Assembly: GCF_900996235.1 (NCBI RefSeq)
Contig: NZ_CAAJGM010000230.1
Coordinates: forward strand, 1-64,000
Reading direction: 5' to 3'
DNA length: 64,000 nt
DNA from: Paraburkholderia sp. BCC1885
GTDB lineage: Bacteria > Pseudomonadota > Gammaproteobacteria > Burkholderiales > Burkholderiaceae
The notes beneath the pieces were generated by a model. It saw only the letters and a program-made list of their open reading frames with translations, had not been told where the DNA came from and did no database searches. Below, piece after piece: positions 1 through 7,330 of the stretch; positions within the stretch are counted from its first letter, which is position 1, and every line of letters begins with the position of its first letter. The position numbers were made by a program, and so were the translations under genes.

Positions 1-61
1 GCAAGACCTTCGACAGCGCTTGCTCTTTGAACTCGACAGAATACGTTTGTTTCGTCTTCAA
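1..61 (-). CDS. Transposase OrfA N-terminus (IS3-like), partial
   Basis: Read on the minus strand from a TTG at 61-59, the sequence encodes LKTKQTYSVEFKEQALSKVL, about 20 residues before the window ends. The Y-S-x-E-F-K pattern at the start of a helix-turn-helix is characteristic of HTH_Tnp_1 OrfA proteins, which bind the IS ends and are made with OrfB by frameshifting in IS3 elements. AGAGGTG lies a few bases upstream of the TTG and could serve as the ribosome binding site. Only the first codons are visible, so activity and exact IS group cannot be judged. Confidence 0.6.
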   Translation of the reverse strand, partial: MKTKQTYSVEFKEQALSKVL

Positions 62-118
62 CCTACACCTCTGATTTCTTCAAATTAAAAAAATTCAGAG
101 GCGACAACTACTATGACA
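1..118. mobile_element. End of an IS3-like insertion sequence (partial, runs off the left edge)
   Basis: The first 118 bases look like the terminal part of an insertion sequence. They hold the start of a transposase OrfA read leftwards (1-61), an AT-rich spacer, and an end that reads inward as TGTCATAGTAGTTGTCGCC from about position 118, the TG-start typical of IS3-family tips. The exact boundary is uncertain by a few bases because the other end and the target duplication are outside the window. The element lies against the 5' end of an acetyltransferase gene. The IS3 assignment rests on the OrfA N-terminus and the TG tip only. Confidence 0.6.
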
Positions 119-472
119 CCGGGGGAAGGTGAGTGCTATGTCGCAACTTTTGCGGGTGCCTTGGTGGCGACGATTATTTTCAAATCAGTAGAGCAGACCC
201 GCGGGAGTCTATGGCTCGACCGCTCCGATGTTGCCAGCCTTGGCCAATTTGCCGTTGCGCCAGAGTTACGGTCGAAGGGCTTGGGAGCGCGCATGATGGA
301 TCTGGTGGAGTCGAGAGGCGTCGAAGCTGGCGCAACTGAACTCGCGTTGGATACGGCGGAGCCGGCCGATCATCTCGTCGCATGGTACCGCCGTCGGGAG
401 TATCGGTTTATAGAATATGCGCAATGGAAGCATACGAATTACCGCAGCGTTATCATGAGCAAAGCAATCTAG
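113..472 (+). pseudogene. GNAT acetyltransferase, 5' end lost to the IS insertion
   Basis: The 119-residue product contains the GNAT acetyl-CoA-binding motif: a beta strand (QFAVAPELR) followed by RSKGLGARMM, then a C-terminal WYRRREYRF strand typical of the fold. GNAT proteins transfer acetyl groups to amines. This copy is short for the family (usually about 140-170 aa) and lacks the N-terminal strand and helices. Its apparent ATG at 113 lies inside the presumed IS end, so the original start was probably removed and the current one is a by-product of the insertion. Its stop is 12 bp before the HAD gene, suggesting an original two-gene operon. The substrate is unknown. Confidence 0.6.
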
Positions 473-484
473 CCAGGTCAGCAA

Positions 485-1162
485 ATGTTCTCAGCAGCGA
501 TCTTCGACATGGACGGCCTGCTGGTCGATTCAGAGCGCGCGATCATGGACACGTGGATCGCGGTGGGATTGGACCTCGGGATTACATTGTCGGCGGGCGA
601 TTATCTTCGGATTGTAGGAAAGTCGTCTACGGAATGTGAACTGATCCTGACGGAGTTGCTCGGTGGGGCTGCTACATTTCGGGAGGCGCTGACTCGAGTC
701 CGGCTGCACTTGAGCAAGCCATCCATGCATCCGGTATTCCCGCTGAAATCCGGAGCACGAGTTCTGCTGACTGAGTTATCGCGAGCAGGTATTCCATGCG
801 CTGTCGCTTCGTCATCTTCCGTGGATGAGATCAGATCGCGCCTTGGGGGCGTAGGCGTGCTGCAATTTTTTAAGACGATCGCTGGCGGTGACGAAGTCGA
901 GCGTGGGAAACCCGATCCGGCGGTCTACAAACTTGCAGCCCTTCGGCTTGGCGTGCCGGTGGCTGCCTGTTTAGCCTTTGAAGATAGCGATAACGGCGCG
1001 CATGCGGCTGCCAGTGCCGGTATGGCAGTGGTCGTCGTTCCAGACTTAAAACCACCGGCTGCTGAGGTCGCCGAATTGAGCTTTCGGATATTAGGGAAGC
1101 TCGACGTAGCCATTGAACACGTTGCTGACTGGTTCACGACGCGCGACCCAAAATTTGCATGA
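485..1162 (+). CDS. HAD-family phosphatase (subfamily IA, beta-phosphoglucomutase/sugar-phosphatase-like)
   Basis: The 225-aa protein has all four haloacid-dehalogenase motifs: FDMDGLLVDSE (nucleophile D8 and acid D10), a Ser-rich motif II (ASSSS), the motif III lysine in GKPDP, and the motif IV acidic pair in FEDSDNG. A helical cap sits between motifs I and II. This layout fits cytoplasmic phosphatases or phosphomutases acting on small sugar phosphates. It starts 12 bp after the truncated acetyltransferase gene and probably shared its promoter before the IS insertion. The substrate cannot be told from sequence. Confidence 0.85.
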   Translation: MFSAAIFDMDGLLVDSERAIMDTWIAVGLDLGITLSAGDYLRIVGKSSTECELILTELLGGAATFREALTRVRLHLSKPSMHPVFPLKSGARVLLTELSRAGIPCAVASSSSVDEIRSRLGGVGVLQFFKTIAGGDEVERGKPDPAVYKLAALRLGVPVAACLAFEDSDNGAHAAASAGMAVVVVPDLKPPAAEVAELSFRILGKLDVAIEHVADWFTTRDPKFA

Positions 1163-1163
1163 A

Positions 1164-1225
1164 CGTCCGTTGTCGAGAAAGTTTAAGGTCGCCTGAGGGT
1201 CGCGTTATGTCTTTCGCATAACGCG
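1164..1225. repeat. Intergenic element: short direct repeat plus hairpin
   Basis: CGTCCGTTGTCGAGAAAG at 1164-1181 recurs with one mismatch at 1843-1860. In both cases it lies just downstream of a coding region. It is followed here by a perfect hairpin (CGCGTTATG 1201-1209, 7-nt loop, CATAACGCG 1217-1225). The hairpin lacks a T-run, so it is more like a decayed repetitive element than a classic terminator. The stretch 1163-1366 holds no convincing gene. Confidence 0.4.
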
Positions 1226-1366
1226 CGCACCCGAGGCGATCGTCGGGCACGGTCGTGGGACGCAGTGCGGCCAGTTTCCGGCATTCGACATCGCTATGTA
1301 ATTCCTCGAGAATCGGCAAGCATCATCAAATTTCTTCTGTTGGCGATTTCAGCCCTAACCAAACTC

Positions 1367-1789
1367 ATGCACCAAGATCAGATACAAATCGCAACCCGAG
1401 AAGAGGCGATGAAAGTATGCGAACACTTGCAGGCTTTCAACGCATCAGCTATCGGTGACTATCGCTTCGACCCTGTATGGTTAGTTTGCCGGGGAACAGA
1501 TGACGATGTGCTCGGGGGCATCGTTGGCGAAGTTATCTTTGGTTGGCTCAATATCAGCGTCCTCTGGGTAGCCGATAAGCACCGTGGGACCGGTCTTGGA
1601 GCCGCCTTACTCGCGGCGGCCGAGCGGTTCGCGGTGGAGGGCGGTGCTAGGCACGCTCATCTGGATACCTTCGACTGGCAAGCAGCAGGGTTCTATATGA
1701 AGCATGGCTACACTGAGTTTGCACGTCTCAGTGATTTTCCGCCCGGCAGACAGAGGATATTTATGAAAAAGCAATTGCTATCGCACTGA
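1367..1789 (+). CDS. GNAT family N-acetyltransferase
   Basis: From the ATG at 1367 the product is 140 aa and shows a clear GNAT core: a strand (SVLWVADKH) leading to the acetyl-CoA pyrophosphate-binding loop RGTGLGAAL, then a DTFDWQAAGFY segment and the strand GYTEFARL. The frame stays open upstream to 1265, but the extra N-terminus is not protein-like, so the 1367 start (MHQDQIQ) is preferred. It stands alone between intergenic repeats. The acceptor is unknown; an antibiotic or small amine is possible, but nothing in the sequence decides this. Confidence 0.75.
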   Translation: MHQDQIQIATREEAMKVCEHLQAFNASAIGDYRFDPVWLVCRGTDDDVLGGIVGEVIFGWLNISVLWVADKHRGTGLGAALLAAAERFAVEGGARHAHLDTFDWQAAGFYMKHGYTEFARLSDFPPGRQRIFMKKQLLSH

Positions 1790-1842
1790 CTCTTTGATCC
1801 AGCCGATCCCCATCCACGACTGTGCCTCCCCTCTCTGCCAAG

Positions 1843-1860
1843 CGTCCGTTATCGAGAAAG
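1843..1860. repeat. Second copy of the 18-bp intergenic motif
   Basis: CGTCCGTTATCGAGAAAG matches 1164-1181 with one difference and again lies just downstream of a coding region. The stretch 1790-1971 otherwise shows no credible gene. Confidence 0.4.
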
Positions 1861-1971
1861 CCGAGTGTCCCTTGCGGCTCGCAAGCGGTTCTGCGCGATG
1901 CAACATCGTCGGCCCGCGTTGCACCTCAATACAGCCAATGGACTTAAATCCAGCGAAAGCGGTTGCGGGCG

Positions 1972-2172
1972 TCAGTTGCTGGGGCGCGGACGACGCGCCG
2001 TCCAATCTAGCCAGCCCCGGCTATCATTGGTGATCCATGCGCGAGCCTCGGCATCGTCAGTAAAGCCGGTGATCTGCTGTTCGTAACCGTCAGGCCACAT
2101 AGCGCGCACTATGTACTCCGACCGGTCATTAAGCTGCACCGCCTCAAACGTTATGCACTTCGCATCGCTCAT
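1972..2172 (-). CDS. Small conserved-looking hypothetical protein
   Basis: A 66-aa acidic, soluble protein with no signal peptide or membrane segment. It reads MSDAKCITFEAVQLNDR, then a WPDGYEQQITGF segment and DDAEARAWITN near the C-terminus. The alternating strand and helix character is protein-like, and the pattern resembles the short uncharacterised proteins common in Burkholderia genomes, but I do not recognise a family. It is the last of a chain of minus-strand ORFs. Confidence 0.5.
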   Translation of the reverse strand: MSDAKCITFEAVQLNDRSEYIVRAMWPDGYEQQITGFTDDAEARAWITNDSRGWLDWTARRPRPSN

Positions 2173-2443
2173 GCTGGGCCTCGGCTTTTTGTGATCCGAT
2201 CATACGGCGCTGGGCGTATGTCTTGTTTGAATCAACACTCCAATCCGGAGGACGGCAGAAGACAGCCGCTCCGACGCGCGTTGAAAGCTTTGGCGGAGAA
2301 TGAATGAGCGGCAGAATCATGTCGATAACGAGCAGGCCCCCCTTGCACCGAGTTCGCTCAACGGCCATGAAGCGACGGTCGATATCCCTCTCCGAATCGT
2401 CGACAATTTTCCCGTCGATGTTCCAATTTGCTCGACTACGCAT
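2144..2443 (-). CDS. Doubtful small ORF in a chain of minus-strand ORFs
   Basis: An open frame of 99 codons from an ATG at 2443 (or a TTG at 2458) overlaps the start of the 1972-2172 gene by 29 bp. The first half (WNIDGKIVDDSERDIDRR) looks protein-like, but the C-terminal third is low in structure and could be noise. No domain is recognised. It is listed because it fills the gap in an otherwise continuous chain of overlapping small ORFs. Confidence 0.25.
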   Translation of the reverse strand: MRSRANWNIDGKIVDDSERDIDRRFMAVERTRCKGGLLVIDMILPLIHSPPKLSTRVGAAVFCRPPDWSVDSNKTYAQRRMIGSQKAEAQHERCEVHNV

Positions 2444-2445
2444 TA

Positions 2446-2664
2446 CTATCCGTTCCAAACGCCCGAGTAAAGGTCATAGACGGTCAAATGTCGTGGCGCC
2501 TCTCGAACCTTTGCCTCCCCCACAGTGTCAAGCAATCGGGTCGGGATAGAAATCCCGACATGCTCTCGCCCAATCGAAAATACTTCGGCTTTATCGTCGA
2601 GCAGGGCAAGGCTGCGCTCAACATCGCTCAGGGATGCCCCACGAGTTATAAGTTGAAGGCTCAC
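2446..2664 (-). CDS. Small hypothetical protein, translationally coupled
   Basis: A 72-aa product beginning MSLQLITRGASLSDVERSLA. Its ATG overlaps the stop of the ORF upstream (2661-2921) by four bases, an arrangement typical of translational coupling. The sequence alternates a helix (SLSDVERSLALLDD) with strands (VFSIGREHVGISIP) and has no membrane segment. The family is not recognised. Its existence is supported mainly by the overlap and by reasonable composition. Confidence 0.4.
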   Translation of the reverse strand: MSLQLITRGASLSDVERSLALLDDKAEVFSIGREHVGISIPTRLLDTVGEAKVREAPRHLTVYDLYSGVWNG

Positions 2665-2921
2665 GACCGCTTCACCCGAACCTCGGCGACGTCTCCGAGC
2701 GCTTTTTCCAGCCGACCCTCCAGATCGTCCACAACCGTTTGTCCACGCACGTCATAGTGCGCCACAAACCTTGTCGGCACAGGCACGTGTTGTCGGCCAA
2801 AAAGTATCCGCGCCCGTACGAACGCAACGCTTAGGTTTAGTGCATCTTCCGTCTCGACATAGTGATTGGCGATCAGCGTGTGTTCTGTGGCGTCGGTTGC
2901 AGAAAACTCTGGCGTAAACAT
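2661..2921 (-). CDS. Small hypothetical protein, first of a coupled pair
   Basis: An 86-aa product (MFTPEFSATDATEHTL at the start) with a C-terminal helix rich in acidic and basic residues (VDDLEGRLEKALGDVAEV). Its stop overlaps the ATG of the next ORF. There is no signal peptide, membrane helix or recognised motif. The pair could be a small accessory module, but no function can be assigned. Confidence 0.4.
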   Translation of the reverse strand: MFTPEFSATDATEHTLIANHYVETEDALNLSVAFVRARILFGRQHVPVPTRFVAHYDVRGQTVVDDLEGRLEKALGDVAEVRVKRS

Positions 2922-2978
2922 GATATTTTGATCCGAGACATCCCAGACTGTTGAACGGCCGCTTTCGGGAAATCTGAA

Positions 2979-2993
2979 GGCCCGCTTCGGGCC
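2979..2993. other. Short GC-rich hairpin in intergenic DNA
   Basis: GGCCCG (2979-2984), a CTT loop, and CGGGCC (2988-2993) form a perfect 6-bp stem upstream of the methyltransferase gene. There is no T-run. It lies in sequence resembling the other degraded intergenic elements of this strip (2922-3141), which hold no gene. Confidence 0.35.
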
Positions 2994-3141
2994 GCCTTAT
3001 GCCATTTGCATGAAACGAGTACCCGAAACGATCTTCGAGTTTAGCCGTGGGGCGCAGGTCGGCCACAAACGGCCAGTCGACACAGTCACCTGAATCGCTG
3101 ACAATCGTCCACAAACCAGCGCTATTGAGGAAGGACCGGCA

Positions 3142-3969
3142 ATGCTTGCCACGTCAAAACGGATAGAACAGTCTGCGGGACGCACGGTTTTCGGTAACGA
3201 TGCCAACGGCTATGCCGAAGGGCGTCCTGATTACCCCGCCCGCGTCTATGACATTCTGAGGACGACTTGCGGGGCGGGCCCGTCAACTCAGGTGTTCGAG
3301 ATTGGTCCGGGCACGGGACAAGCAACCGAAAAACTACTCGACCTTGGTTGTACGGTAACGGCAATTGAACCTGACAACCGTCTCGCCGATGTGCTGCGCG
3401 CGAAGTGCAAATCAAAGACACCTGGCCACCTCTCTGTGCACATAGCAGCGTTCGAAGACGTGGATTTCCCGGACGCGACGTTTGACCTTGGTATTGCGGC
3501 GACTTCGTTTCACTGGCTGGAGCAGGAAAGTGCTCTTGCTATGGTCAAACGACTCCTCAAGCCGGGCGGTCAATGGGCCATGTGGTGGACAATTTTTGGT
3601 GATTCCACGCGTGAAGATGGGTTCCAACGTAGAACTCGCTCCCTCTTCGCGAATCTTTGGCGCAGCCCTTCCCGCGATAGTGAGTCGCAAGTCCCGTTTG
3701 CTCTTGATGCAGAGACGCGGAAGGCTCAATTACGGGGGGCGGGATTTACATCTGTATCCCATGAAGTTATCCACTGGGCGACGACCCAAACGACGAGCCA
3801 GGTACTGGCACTCACAAGTACCTTCTCCCCTGTGGCCCAATTGGCTCAGGAAGAGAGGGAAATCTTGATGGAAAAGCTAGAGCGTATTGCAGACTCGGAA
3901 TTTGGCGGGGTGGTAGCACGCAATTTTGTCACCGTCGTATATACCGCCTCGTGTCGTTCCGACACTTGA
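3142..3969 (+). CDS. Class I SAM-dependent methyltransferase
   Basis: A 275-aa cytoplasmic protein with a standard Rossmann-type methyltransferase core. SAM motif I is VFEIGPGTGQATE near residue 52, the acidic end of strand 2 is in AIEPD, motif II is around DFPDATFDL, and a post-II LKPGGQWA loop follows. The N-terminal YAEGRPDYP segment is typical of the group often annotated as methyltransferase type 11. It is monocistronic between intergenic elements. The methyl acceptor is unknown. The somewhat lower GC of this strip compared with the groEL end fits an acquired segment. Confidence 0.8.
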   Translation: MLATSKRIEQSAGRTVFGNDANGYAEGRPDYPARVYDILRTTCGAGPSTQVFEIGPGTGQATEKLLDLGCTVTAIEPDNRLADVLRAKCKSKTPGHLSVHIAAFEDVDFPDATFDLGIAATSFHWLEQESALAMVKRLLKPGGQWAMWWTIFGDSTREDGFQRRTRSLFANLWRSPSRDSESQVPFALDAETRKAQLRGAGFTSVSHEVIHWATTQTTSQVLALTSTFSPVAQLAQEEREILMEKLERIADSEFGGVVARNFVTVVYTASCRSDT

Positions 3970-4159
3970 CCTAAAGAGCGGGGCGATTCAGCCTCCTGAC
4001 GTTACTCAGGACTGACGATGCCAAAGTCTCTCGCATATGCTCATCGCATAAGGCAGAGCGCGGCCAGCATGAGACACTCGAATAAGCAGCCTACATAGTC
4101 GGCAATCGATCTCCATTTCGCGAACAATGAGGCTTTCCTGTTGATGAGAAGGACACGGC

Positions 4160-4684
4160 ATGCCGGATGGGACACCTAGGCGCAACGCGCGACTCTGGAA
4201 GCGGACGCTGTTGGGCAAGTCTGGCGCGGGCGTGAGACCTGCCAATCTTCGCAACGTGACGCGGGAAGACGTACCCTCGCTAGGCGCGCTTCTTTTTGGC
4301 GCGTTTCTCGGAACAATCGATGATGCTGGTCAGGCTATATCCCAATACGAATCAAAGGCAACCGCGATTGTCGCCGGTCGGTACGGGGAATGGATTCCGG
4401 CTGCATCGTGGGCGATTGAAGAAACTGACGGTCTTCGATCCGCATGCCTCGTTTGCAATTACAAACCGTATGGTTGTCCAGTAATTGCCGTGGTGGCGAC
4501 CGCGCCTTCGTACAAACGAACGGGTGACGGTGGAAGGTTGGTGGACGCAGCACTGTTGTCGCTCTGGGCGCTCGGTTATCTCGAATGCTGCGCGATGATC
4601 CCCGTTGGGAACGATGCATCAGAGCAGCTATTCAAAAGTCGCGGCTTCTCGCCTGAAACTGCAGCCCGAATCGGCACAGCCTGA
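4160..4684 (+). CDS. GNAT-like acetyltransferase
   Basis: A 174-aa protein. The C-terminal half carries a GNAT-type strand and loop (VIAVVATAPSYKRTGDGGRLV) followed by a helix and the Asn-containing turn GNDASEQLFKSRGF, which matches the last strand-helix-strand of the fold. The first 30 residues are basic and poorly conserved-looking, so the true start may be further in. It is the third acetyltransferase-like gene in the first 5 kb. The substrate is unknown. Confidence 0.6.
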   Translation: MPDGTPRRNARLWKRTLLGKSGAGVRPANLRNVTREDVPSLGALLFGAFLGTIDDAGQAISQYESKATAIVAGRYGEWIPAASWAIEETDGLRSACLVCNYKPYGCPVIAVVATAPSYKRTGDGGRLVDAALLSLWALGYLECCAMIPVGNDASEQLFKSRGFSPETAARIGTA

Positions 4685-4778
4685 ACTGTGTGTCCGTCTC
4701 AGCGCGGCCAGCTACGGACATTCATCCGCACGGTCTAATTTCAACAAGTAGCGACCGGTTTTATGGTCGCTGCATCTC

Positions 4779-5561
4779 TCACCGAACGTGTGGAATTGAG
4801 ATTCCTCCATCGACCATAAAGGTCTGCCCAGTAACGAAACGGGCTTCGTCGGTCGAAAGCCAAACGGCAACGTCACCAGCGTCGGCCGGATCTCCGACGC
4901 GGCGTAGGGGAGTGAAGGACTCAATCAGATCCACGTGTTCGTCGCCGCCGCGCCTCTCAAACATAGGCGTTCTGATAGCACCGGGGTTGATATTATTAAT
5001 GCGAATGTTGTGCGGACCATATTCGATCGCCACGGCGCGGATCAGCGCATCAAGGCCGCCCTTGCTGGCAGAATAGGCCGTGGATCCGACAGATGCACCC
5101 TTTGCCAGAAAGGAGGATGTATTGACGATCGACCCACCGTTGCCGACGCTTAGCATTGCAGCAATCTCATATTTGATCGACAACCATGCCCCTTTGAGGT
5201 TGATGGCAATGACTTCATCAAAGTCGGCCTCTGCCAGTTCCGCAATCGGCGCAAAAGTGCCCTCAACCCCGGCGTTATTGAACGCTGAGTCCAGACGCCC
5301 ATAGCGTTCGACGGTCACGTCGACCAGCTCGCGCACCTGTTGAGCTATTGCTACGTCCGTGGGAACAGCGCAACCCACACCACCATTCGCAGCAATGAGC
5401 CGGACAGTCTCGTCGATGTCCGATTCACGCCGCCCAGCAACAACTACTTTTGCCCCCTCCCTGGAATAAGCCAGGGCAGCGGCACGGCCAATACCGGTTC
5501 CGCCACCGGTAACGAGTGCGACCCGTCCTTCAAGACGGCGGGATTGAAACTCCTGTGGCAT
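4779..5561 (-). CDS. Short-chain dehydrogenase/reductase (SDR)
   Basis: A 260-aa classical SDR: cofactor loop TGGGTGIG near residue 20, NNAGVEG, an active-site Ser in NTSS, the catalytic pair YSASK, and a C-terminal VTGQTFMVDGG tail typical of glucose-1-dehydrogenase-like SDRs. It oxidises or reduces an alcohol/ketone with NAD(P). No partner gene lies nearby: downstream is an acetyltransferase on the other strand and upstream is a 670-bp gene-poor gap. The substrate is not predictable. Confidence 0.85.
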   Translation of the reverse strand: MPQEFQSRRLEGRVALVTGGGTGIGRAAALAYSREGAKVVVAGRRESDIDETVRLIAANGGVGCAVPTDVAIAQQVRELVDVTVERYGRLDSAFNNAGVEGTFAPIAELAEADFDEVIAINLKGAWLSIKYEIAAMLSVGNGGSIVNTSSFLAKGASVGSTAYSASKGGLDALIRAVAIEYGPHNIRINNINPGAIRTPMFERRGGDEHVDLIESFTPLRRVGDPADAGDVAVWLSTDEARFVTGQTFMVDGGISIPHVR

Positions 5562-6230
5562 CTCTTATCTCTCTTGTGGGGAAACGCAAATCGAAAACGG
5601 GCAGTAAAAATTCGCCCATGTTTCTTCGAGCATTCTGCCCGAATCGGCGTACAAGAGTACGTCCAGCTTTCGAGGTTGAACGTCTCCTCTCGGGAAAGTC
5701 GGAGGGCCGTTGTGGGTCGATCAGAGCCGGTCGTCGAGCTCAGTTCGGCCACGAAGAGACGTTCAACAGTGTCTCTACTGAGACATCTGGACGTCTGGTC
5801 CCGGCCATGAGCTGCCCTTGGGGGCGCCTCCTCGCAGGCCGTTCAAACGTCGCATCCACCCTGGCAACGGACATTCGTGCGCCGCTGCGCGTACCGGAAC
5901 AAGGAGCAAATGACCATCGCAAATGACACCGGCTGCTACGCGAGGCTACTCGGGCAGTAACGTAGCAATGCCAACTGCCACCACTGCCTGGCGAACGCCT
6001 GAGGCAGCGATGATCATCGCAGTAGCGATTCTCGTACCGACACGGTCTGCCAGCGCCCCGCGCTGTAGGAACAATGGGTCGTGTGCCGGAATCTGTCGGA
6101 CGCCTCAGACAACGAAAGCGTTAAAATTCCCGACACAACCCGTTGCTTCTATGTCGACCACTTTTTTGTTGAGACAAGCACGAGCTGCCTCGCGCGTTCG
6201 CCGATGGCTTTTTGCTCGAAGCAGGGGGAC
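5562..6230. other. Gene-poor intergenic region with degraded repeats
   Basis: No ORF here looks like a gene. The stretch contains one copy of an 86-bp repeat (5720-5805) shared with 16821-16909 and a GGACATTC-containing tail also seen in other intergenic gaps. On the minus strand around 5940-6070 there is a short protein-like run (ADRVGTRIATAMIIAASG) ending in a stop, which may be a remnant of a lost gene but is too short to name. Confidence 0.4.
5720..5805 (+). repeat. 86-bp intergenic direct repeat, copy A
   Basis: The block starting ATCAGAGCCGG and ending GGTCCCGGC is nearly identical to 16821-16909; the second copy has a 3-bp insertion near its left end and then matches over about 75 bp. 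Such sharp identity in non-coding DNA 11 kb apart points to a dispersed repetitive element. Copy A lies in a gap without genes. Confidence 0.75.
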
Positions 6231-7301
6231 TTAAAGCGGTACGTTGGACGGCGCGCCATTGCGCGCGTGATCTTCCAGATTGCCACGTGCCGCCTTTGCG
6301 TCGTTCGTCGGTAGGGAGCGGGGCGCATCCCGCCATGTCACGGGTTCCTGACGCTCGCGATTCACCGTTAACGAAAACACGTCGTACCGGTTGTAGTAGC
6401 CGACCACGTCATGAAACTGCTTGGGCTCGACGCAGCGGTTCAGATCGAATTCGGCGTAAGCGATACCTTCGTCGTCGCTTAACATGTCGCCGACAGGCGA
6501 CCCCGTCGGATCGACGAACATCGTCGCGGCACGCGGCGAGCCATCGAGCACCGCTGCGGAATCCGGGTCGCGCGCCACGAGATAGTCGCGCATCCCGGCA
6601 TCCATATAGCCCGCCGAAATGATGCCGAAAGCCTTCGCCTCGAACGAATGCGCGCCGGCACGAAGACGGTTCGCGGCGACATTGTTGAAGTTGCCGCCGC
6701 TCGACGGTCGGCGCGTCGGCCATAGCGCTGGCCAGCTCGAAATGTGAATCTGCTCGCCTTGCGCAATCAACGCGTAACGTGCGAGCGGATTCGTATTCTC
6801 GCCGCAAATCAGACCACCGATGCGCCCAACCGGGGTATCGACGACTCGCAGACCCGCGCCGTCGCCAGCGGCCCAAACAAGCTTTTCGTAAAATGTCGGC
6901 ACCAGCTTCCGATGATGATTCACGACCACGCCATGATCGTCGATCAACACGTTCGAGTTCCACAAACAGCCCACACTCGCATGCGAGCGCTCGCTAAAGC
7001 CAAGTGACACGAACACGCCGCTGCGCGCCGCTTCGGCGGCAATTTCTGCGATCTCGGGGCCATCCGCGTAGATGCTTTCTTGAGCAAACTTCTCGAACAG
7101 ATCGTGATTGTCGATAGGCGCCCAAAGCGACCCCCACACCGGAAACGCCGGAATGAACGACTCTGGAAACGCAACCAGCTGCGCGGCATGCTGGCTCGCT
7201 TCGCGGATCAGCGAGATCGCTTTTGCGACTGTCGCGCGCTTGTTGAGGAATACCGGCGCCGCATGCGCCGCGGCTACTTTAACAATGGGAAGGCAAGACA
7301 T
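6231..7301 (-). CDS. Nitrilase (carbon-nitrogen hydrolase family)
   Basis: The 356-aa product has the nitrilase catalytic triad in order: E47 in AFPESFIP, K132 in NHHRKLVPT, and C166 in GGLICGENTNP. Length and motifs match true nitrilases (EC 3.5.5.-) that hydrolyse R-CN to the acid and ammonia, rather than the shorter amidases of the superfamily. The ATG at 7301 (MSCLPIV) is preferred over the longer frame because it places the gene 30 bp after the symporter stop. It appears to be the last gene of a DUF485-symporter-nitrilase operon facing a LysR regulator, implying uptake of a nitrile or of the acid released. The substrate is unknown. Confidence 0.88.
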   Translation of the reverse strand: MSCLPIVKVAAAHAAPVFLNKRATVAKAISLIREASQHAAQLVAFPESFIPAFPVWGSLWAPIDNHDLFEKFAQESIYADGPEIAEIAAEAARSGVFVSLGFSERSHASVGCLWNSNVLIDDHGVVVNHHRKLVPTFYEKLVWAAGDGAGLRVVDTPVGRIGGLICGENTNPLARYALIAQGEQIHISSWPALWPTRRPSSGGNFNNVAANRLRAGAHSFEAKAFGIISAGYMDAGMRDYLVARDPDSAAVLDGSPRAATMFVDPTGSPVGDMLSDDEGIAYAEFDLNRCVEPKQFHDVVGYYNRYDVFSLTVNRERQEPVTWRDAPRSLPTNDAKAARGNLEDHARNGAPSNVPL

Positions 7302-7330
7302 TTTCGTTCCGCAAATGAGTCGACAAGATA

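Noticed and set aside
5930-6080. Short minus-strand run (ADRVGTRIATAMIIAASG) resembling a gene tail
   Set aside because: Too short and without enough pattern to assign to a family; kept only as a comment in the intergenic entry.
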